Assembly (NCBI RefSeq): GCF_000247695.1
Contig: NW_004624855.1
Coordinates: 4,963,259-5,027,258, forward strand
Reading direction: 5' to 3'
Length of the DNA: 64,000 nt
DNA from: Heterocephalus glaber
Taxonomy: Eukaryota > Chordata > Mammalia > Rodentia > Bathyergidae
Shown: in pieces, positions 57,885 to 64,000 of the stretch
Numbering within the stretch: position 1 is the stretch's first letter
Layout of the letters: the number at the start of each line of letters is the position of its first letter
Made by a program: the position numbers and the translations under genes
The notes under the pieces: model-generated
Database searches by the model: none
The model's input: only the letters and a program-made list of their open reading frames with translations
Told to the model about the DNA's origin: nothing

Positions 57885-58035
57885 TAGTTTTTAAGAGTAT
57901 AATATTTCAGAATTAGATAGGAGTTCTCGCTGTCTTTGGCAATTTATTTAACTTTACTCACCATTAGTTTCCTCCTCCTTAGCTTAGGGGCAATGATCTT
58001 TTCAGGTGTAGTGATGATTAAGAGAAGTGTTACAT
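57885..58035 (+). repeat. MIR fragment
   Basis: 'ttggcaatttatttaacttt', 'actcaccattagtttcctcc', 'ttagcttaggggcaatgatc' and 'gtgatgattaagagaagtgt' follow MIR order on the plus strand, with strong divergence. Confidence 0.62.
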
Positions 58036-58039
58036 CTGG

Positions 58040-59755
58040 AAATCTTATCTAGATAAGAGAAATTCTGGATGTAATCAGACATAAAAATTCCATGTAATGC
58101 TCCAGAGTGGACTCAATTTTGAGCTGATTATTTTAGCTCTACTGTCTCTAAAAGGGCTCTGGTGGTGAGTGGGTAGATGATTCTGGGAGAAAAGTCATAA
58201 TCCCTTTTGGTCTGTATTTCCCAACACGACCTACCCACCAACTGCTGTGAACTGCAGACAAGTGAGGATGTTGCAATCCTCTGAGCAGCTGAGGATGGGC
58301 TGAGATCAGGAGCCAAATCTTATGAACTAGAAACCCTAACTCTCTTCCATCCTTTAAACCTTACCAATCATCAAGGGCTGTTTCTTTGTAGGTGGATCTT
58401 TCTTTTTTTTTTTTTAAATATCAGTGATGAATTGCCCTAGTGGTTTTGTTGTTGTTCTTGTTGTTTGTTTGTTTGTTTTTTGCCTCCATTTCATTTTTTC
58501 CATTGGCTGGCCACAAAGAGATCCATGCTGGAAAAGAATTCAAGTGTTCTGCCAGTTGAAGTCCTGGAGACAGTACTTGAGTAAGTGCAGGGCCATCTGT
58601 AAAACAGGTGGAAAGTAGAAAATACTAGATTGAGAAGTGCAGTTCCTTCATCTTTTGAGAGGAATTTTATCTTAGGCACATTTTTTCTTTTGATTTAAAA
58701 AAAAATCCTTATCATCAGTGTCATCAGTGAGAGACATCTCCATTTTGTTGAATTCTTTATATGATTTCAGAGTGCTTTGAAACAACAAAAAAAGTAAAGT
58801 CTTCTGTTTAGAAACCATGCATTCTTTTCTGTGGTGTGGAGAAGGAACTATAATCTGAACTCAGACTTAAAATTCCAAGATTGGAGAAAATGAGCTGCCT
58901 CTTTTCCCAAACTGCTCATCTGCCTCAAGCCTAGGTAGGGAGGGAAGGTTCTTTCAAAGCAGAATGGTCCAACAGCACCCCAGAGAGTGCTGGGTGGCTC
59001 CATAAACATCCATCCTCTCCTAGGTCTGGTTCAGCCACAGTCTACACAGAATTTTTTCAGGAAGAAGCTGCTCTGATAGAACTCAGACCTCATAATTTGA
59101 CAAGATCAAGGACATCACATGACTGAGAAAATTCATATCCCCAGTATTCATCAGCCATCTCCAAGCCAAAAAAACTCCGAAATCCAAAGGTCCTGTTCCA
59201 AAACTGCAGCAAACATTTGGGGGTGAAAACTAATTGACACTATTAAGAGATTGCTTTTCATCTTCTTTTATTCCATTTGGTAAAATAGTCATTGGGTTTT
59301 ATTTCAAGGCAGTCCCACAGATCCTGCTTATCCCATAGAAGTGTTTAATATTAGACAATATGTGTAGCACATTTTCTCTTTATCATACAAAAACATTGCA
59401 AAACTCATCCCAAGAGGAGGGGACTGGTGACCTGAATGCCCTTTTAGGGCAGCAAAAAAGAGAAAGGAAACAAGTGAGAAAAAAAGAACAACCCTTCTGT
59501 TCATGCCTAGCCCTAGATGTCAAATTTTCACAATGCCTCTCACTTTGTAAAGTGCACACAAATCCCTGGAAGACCTTGTTACAATGCAGATTCTTATTCA
59601 GTAAATTTGAAGTTGGACTTAAGCTTCTTCATTTCTACCTAGCTACTGTTGTTGCTCATTTCACTGGTCTATGTATCCCAGTTTAAGTAGCAAAAATCTG
59701 GAGATCTGAAAACCTTGTTTCTTAAGAAACCCAGTGGCACAATAAAAAGACAGCT
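58040..59755. other. unassigned non-coding DNA
   Basis: A TTG/TTTG low-complexity tract is at 58445-58481. No gene, RNA or confident repeat. The 108-codon frame at 59360-59686 has no domain. Confidence 0.42.
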
Positions 59756-59764
59756 TTTTGTTAC

Positions 59765-59880
59765 CAATGTATAGATGAGGAAATAGAGGGCCCCAGAAGT
59801 ACTGTTTTGTTGCATTTTAAACAGTTAGCAAATATGAGTCAGGACTGAAACCCTGGTTTCTTAGGCATCTTCCCCTTCTC
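59765..59880 (-). repeat. MIR fragment
   Basis: 'gtatagatgaggaaatagag', 'aaacagttagcaaatatgag' and 'gactgaaaccctggtttctt' follow the reversed MIR order. Confidence 0.68.
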
Positions 59881-60147
59881 CTCCCACAACATCACTTTGC
59901 TAAGAAGAAGGAGTTGTAAAAAAGGGACAGTAAAACAGCACCCAGAAACAGCAGCGGGTGAAGGAAAAATAAAAAGAGAACTTCATATTCCGGTGAAACA
60001 GACTCTAATTAGTCACCCATAGTATGAAATCCTGCTCAAGGAGAAAGGAAGTCCATATTTCAGGCCTCAGGTCTCTCACTAACTAGTTGCAAGATGTCTC
60101 TGCACCTAAGTCACTGTAATCTACTAAGCAAATCTAGCTGCTTTTTA

Positions 60148-60205
60148 CAGTGCTGGGGATTGAATTTGAGGCCCTTGCCCTGAGCTATATGCCCAGGCCA
60201 TTTTA
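60148..60205 (-). mobile_element. ID fragment, internally deleted
   Basis: 'cagtgctggggattgaattt' and 'gaggcccttgccctgagcta' then 'tatgcccaggcca' is a reversed ID lacking part of its middle. Confidence 0.7.
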
Positions 60206-60206
60206 A

Positions 60207-60238
60207 ATTCATTCATTTATTCATTCATTCATTCATTT
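60207..60238 (+). repeat. (ATTC)n microsatellite
   Basis: Tetranucleotide ATTC/ATTT repeat between two SINE parts. Confidence 0.85.
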
Positions 60239-60422
60239 TACTAGAGATTGAACCCACAGCCTTCACACTGAGCTACATCCTCATCCTCCTTTAAAAATTT
60301 TTTTTGAGACAGCATCTTGCTAAGACACGAAGTTGCCCAGGCTGGGCTCAGACTTGCAATTCTCCTGTCTCAGCCTCCCAGACAGCTGGAATTATAGGCA
60401 TGTGCCACCACGCCTGGTGCAA
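60239..60422 (-). mobile_element. B1-dID dimeric SINE
   Basis: The reversed ID ('actagagattgaacccacag', 'cactgagctacatcctcatc') and T-rich linker precede the reversed B1 ('tgagacagcatcttgctaag', 'gaagttgcccaggctgggct', 'ctgtctcagcctcccagaca', 'gcatgtgccaccacgcctgg'). The 145-codon open frame at 60304-60741 begins inside this SINE and is not a gene. Confidence 0.9.
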
Positions 60423-60579
60423 TTCAAGCATTTTATACTTCCAGTCCAGTTCATCTAAGGAAGGGGAGCCAGTCTCAGTGAAATCTCACTCATCACTGCT
60501 TCTTAGAATATTTCCCCATTACAGCACCTTTGTGATTGACACTAGAGGCCACATCATTTGGTGGGAAGGAGCATTCTGG

Positions 60580-60765
60580 AGACAAAGGGCCTTGGTTAGA
60601 AATCTGCCACTAACAACTAACTGTGTAAACACATGCAAGATCCTCAATTCCTCCTACTTCAGTTTCATTTTCTGTAGCATGGTGATAGATGTAGTACCTC
60701 CGTCAAGAGATTGTTATAGAAGTCTAAACTCATGTAAGTGATGCTGCTGAATAAATGATGGTGGC
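60580..60765 (+). repeat. MIR SINE
   Basis: 'ggccttggttagaaatctgc', 'ctgtgtaaacacatgcaaga', 'ctcaattcctcctacttcag', 'tttcattttctgtagcatgg' and 'tagatgtagtacctcc' match the MIR core on the plus strand. Confidence 0.75.
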
Positions 60766-60769
60766 CCAT

Positions 60770-61845
60770 TCTAACTGCATCTCTCAAGTTTCCATTTATT
60801 TTCAATACCGACAGCAAGGCAATTTGAAGCTTTGAACTTCATTATTTTGAAAGTCTTGAGAACTATTTGATGTTTGTGTGATTATGATTCTCCAAGTAGT
60901 GAATATTCTGGGAGTAACTTTATTAATTTGGGGGACAGTCAAGGAGGTCAAGAATGAATTTTTAGTTGTGAGTCTTGCACATTGCTTTGGGGGGGCACGT
61001 TATTAACTGCCACCCACGAGGGCTCTCAGGATTGGAAGAGTACACAGGTGAAGGAAGATGAGAGAATGGGCACTTTGGAAGCCCACTACACCCCTTGCCT
61101 AATGTGTTTACATCTGGCTGCTCCAGGTGGTGACAGGTTGTTATTAACATGCTCACGTACCTTTGACTTCATCTGATCAGTTACCCTCCCTCCTTAAAAT
61201 CACTTCTGTGGGAGGATGAAAGGCAAAGCAAAATGATTGAGGTGACAGGTCCCGTGGCTCATTGAAAAACTGTGTCAAAAAATCCTGCCAAAAGCTATTT
61301 TCAACTGGGAAGGAAACACCCTTTTGAGCTTTGTAATTCATGGGTGGACCACAAAAAAGCGAAAATAGCTAATGTCTATGGAACTTTGCCACTCACACAT
61401 AGCAACGGGCTTATTTACAGATACAAAAATCATTACTTCTCTCTGTTCCCTGGAGCACAATTTTAATGCTGGGGAAATTTCCTAGGATCACAGACAGAGA
61501 AGGCCAAATCTTCAAGGTGGCTTCACTCCAACCTCAGAAGTTGGAACAACAACCTTATACACGCGATTTCAACTGCTGCCTCCCACAGCTCCTGCGATCC
61601 TCCTGCTCACACCCAAAATATATTTGGGCAGGTACCAGAGAAATGGTTTGAAATTAAATCACTGCCCTTGATTTGCATGCAAAAATTCCATCTGGATTTT
61701 TTTAAAGTCCATTTTGTGCCTACTGCATAAAGCCATGGTGAAAGTATAGTGTCTTAGAGAATTTTGCACCTAATTCTCTTTCAATGGGATAGGGGATCCA
61801 CTTTTGTATGTTTTCTAATGGACGGCTTTGTACACATTGACAGTA
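60770..61845. other. unassigned non-coding DNA
   Basis: No gene or repeat. 61180-61490 is repeat-free, mixed-composition sequence that could be conserved. Confidence 0.4.
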
Positions 61846-61849
61846 TTTA

Positions 61850-62105
61850 TGCAGCACTTATTCATAGTCCTGGTAATGAATATAATATATAATACTTCCC
61901 TGAGTTTGTATTATATACCACTCACTGTTCTATGGGCTTTTCACCTTTATTCCGTAATATTTAAAACAACCATATGGAAAAAAGATAATGGTACACATTT
62001 TTCACAGAAATGTTAAGTATTTTTTCCCTAGGTCACACAGCCAAAAAGTGTAGGGCTGGGTTTCAAAATCCATTTGGCTTTAGAGTCTAGGTTCATAACC
62101 ACTTT
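61850..62105 (-). repeat. MIR/MIR3-type SINE
   Basis: 'ccactcactgttctatgggc', 'ttttcacctttattccgtaa', 'ttaaaacaaccatatggaaa', 'ccctaggtcacacagccaaa' and 'gtgtagggctgggtttcaaa' are in reversed MIR order over about 200 bp. An open frame at 61828-62016 overlaps by chance. Confidence 0.78.
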
Positions 62106-62109
62106 GTGA

Positions 62110-63940
62110 CTTTACTTCTCTCTGCAGGAGAGGGCACAGAGAGAGCAGAAAAACATGCGAGCAAACTTTTCCTGCTCTTACTTTTGTCTTGTCCTTTGCT
62201 GCCACTCCCTCTGTTTCCCAAGACACCATTACAAAGAGAGAAGAAAAAATTCATAGTCTATTATGATGGTGTCTAGAATAAGAAACTGATATTTCTAGAA
62301 AGCTAAACAGGATGTTCTTTCATAACTGAGAAATGAACATAGAGAAAAGGCATTTCTCAAAGACATATAAAAGGTGCACTGCACTGCTTATCAATAACGA
62401 ATATTCTGAATCATTTATATGACAAAGCATCAAAAAAAAAAGCCAATTCTCATATGTGAGAAGCCTGGGTTTGAGAACCCAACTTTACAAGGAGCGCTCT
62501 CTGTTACTTCAGAGTAGCCACTTAGCTCAAAAAAAAATTTCCCTAGTTGTAAGTAGAATATTTATCTAATTTTTCCTCTTAAGTCTCATTTAAGAAGAGT
62601 TGCCCAATTATGTATAAAAATAGAATACATAATTAAGAATAAAAATAAAAATAAAAATATTAGTACAGATAGAATGCCAAAATCAGGACCAAGAGGGACA
62701 GGAGTAGATAACAATATACAAGTACTGTGAACCCTCAATAGCTTTGACTCTAGAACTGATCCTAGGCATTTTATCTGAAAAAAAATGAAAAGTTGTCAGT
62801 TTCTTTGGAGAAATGAAGTTCTTTTTTAGGACTCTCTCTAAAAGATTTTTTCTATGTATTTTCTTATGGAAGGTTCCTAATAATGTAATAGCAATATCCC
62901 CAATGACTTTTCAAACACAGATACAATCAAGGGCATTGCAAGTCTTATTTGTTAAAACTTCTGCAAAACTTTGGGCTCAGAATTGGTAGCCAGTTAAACA
63001 AGGCATGGAAGAGGTAAATGAATAAGTCAAGGGAGAGGGCAAAGCTCAAGATGATACCATCAAGTGTATACCTTCGGGTAGTCTAGATTGTCTAGACTCT
63101 AGAGAAGAGTTTCTTTATCTTTATTTTTATAAATGAATTCTTTTAGGAAGATTATGAAAGTGATAACTGTTCTCCACAGATTTCACACATATTCACGTAT
63201 ATAAACTTTTTTGTATAATTCTAAAAGTTTATAGGTCTTCTAAATCTCATTCAACAGTGGTTGACTGCAAGTCTGTGGGTTGCAGGGTAGCAACTATACC
63301 TGGAAGAAAGAGCATGATATGCGCTAAGAAAAATTTGGATTTCTTCAGTTACAGGAATATATAAAACAATTAATTTCTTAGGAAGAAATCAATCAAGAAA
63401 CACAAAGCTCTCTTTGAAAATAAAACATTCTCATTTCCACAGAGTGGGCACTGCAGACATGGCACTTGGCAAAATGAGATTATTCTTCAGAGACAGTTCT
63501 GAGTCCACCAAGCATGTGAATAAGAGATTTATTAAGCACCCAATAATCCTTACTCTTGAGCTTTAAGTTAACTTTGACTGTGACAATATTCAAACTAGAT
63601 TATTATTTTGAGAAATATTGTTGACAAGTGAATCCAACAAGGTGAATTGTTAAATGTGCACAACTTTTAAAAAGACTTTTCTAGGTTTTTCTGTTTGTTT
63701 GTTTCAGCTTCATGTGAGTTCATATTAAATTAAATCATTATTACACTTTAAAAATGTTATTACTATACTATAAATTGTCTTAAAGGATTTGCACATTTTA
63801 AAATCTTGAGTTTTATTAAGAACAAATAATTCATTTTGTTCTTTTGTTTTAAAGTTATTATGTTGACATATAACTGTGGAAAAATGGTATTAAATTAGTT
63901 AACAATGTTAGCTCTGGGAGATATATGATTCAACAGTTAC
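62110..63940. other. unassigned AT-rich DNA
   Basis: No gene, RNA or confident repeat. An A-rich AAATA tract is at 62636-62660. Confidence 0.42.
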
Positions 63941-63942
63941 AA

Positions 63943-63944
63943 TT

Positions 63945-63979
<35 letters not shown>

Positions 63980-64000
63980 TTAGTTCTTTTATTGGTACAT
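63943..64000 (-). mobile_element. start of a minus-strand LINE-1 (3' end) with (TTTA)n tail
   Basis: Eight or more TTTA units (63943-63981) lead into 'tagttcttttattggtacat', the reversed 'gtaccaataaa' end of the local L1 family. The element continues beyond the window. Confidence 0.75.

Noticed and set aside
60304..60741. 145-codon open frame, plus strand
   Set aside because: It begins inside a B1-dID SINE and continues into a MIR. The 'QAGIIGMCHHAW' type text is translated SINE, not a protein domain.

Overview
The window is AT-rich mammalian nuclear DNA, about 64 kb long, with no protein-coding exon, promoter or functional RNA gene that I can support. It looks like an intergenic desert or the inside of a very large intron. 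The open reading frames present are short, start at random and lack recognisable domains, except for pieces of LINE-1 ORF1 and ORF2.

The repeats point to a non-muroid rodent. There are many tRNA-derived ID-type SINEs (head 'ggatttagctcagtgg', tail 'gttcaatccccggtacc'). Several are fused behind a 7SL-derived B1 monomer (B1-dID dimers), an arrangement known from squirrel-, dormouse- and beaver-related rodents. There are also rodent-type ERVL-MaLR (ORR1/MT-like) LTRs and a rodent LINE-1 family with a polypurine 3' UTR ending 'gtaccaataaa'. Genus cannot be fixed by reading alone.

Layout: 0.4-2 kb, SINEs and a MaLR LTR. 2.4-4.4 kb, an old L2 split by a younger L1 with clear target-site duplications. 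4.6-12.5 kb, scattered L2/MIR, one B1-dID and a small CpG-dense cluster at 7.87-7.97 kb beside an octamer motif. 12.7-13.3 kb, an old LTR containing a nested ID. 13.3-18.4 kb, mostly unassigned. 18.4-19.46 kb, an LTR, then the 5' end of a LINE-1 with three 67-bp promoter-type monomers and the start of ORF1, cut by a 100-N gap. 20.7-21.7 kb, L2 then a homeobox-motif-rich candidate conserved element. 23.67-25.43 kb, a three-level nest (ID in minus-strand L1 in plus-strand L1). 27-30.5 kb, old L1M, MER5A, L2 and MIR. 32-36.5 kb, B1-dID, a 33-nt U2 snRNA retrocopy, a MaLR LTR, old L1M and several ID insertions. 36.5-43.5 kb, mostly unassigned with L2 fragments. 43.5-48.7 kb, a LINE-1-dense block with a 416-N gap, a B1-dID and an ORR1-like LTR. 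48.7-64 kb, unassigned sequence with MIR, MER5A, ID/B1-dID and a second copy of the 12.7-kb LTR family. The window ends inside another minus-strand L1.

Nothing here forms an operon, pathway or new defence or mobile system. The useful content is the nested transposon record, the L1 5' promoter repeats, the tiny U2 retrocopy and a few regulatory candidates that need cross-species alignment.
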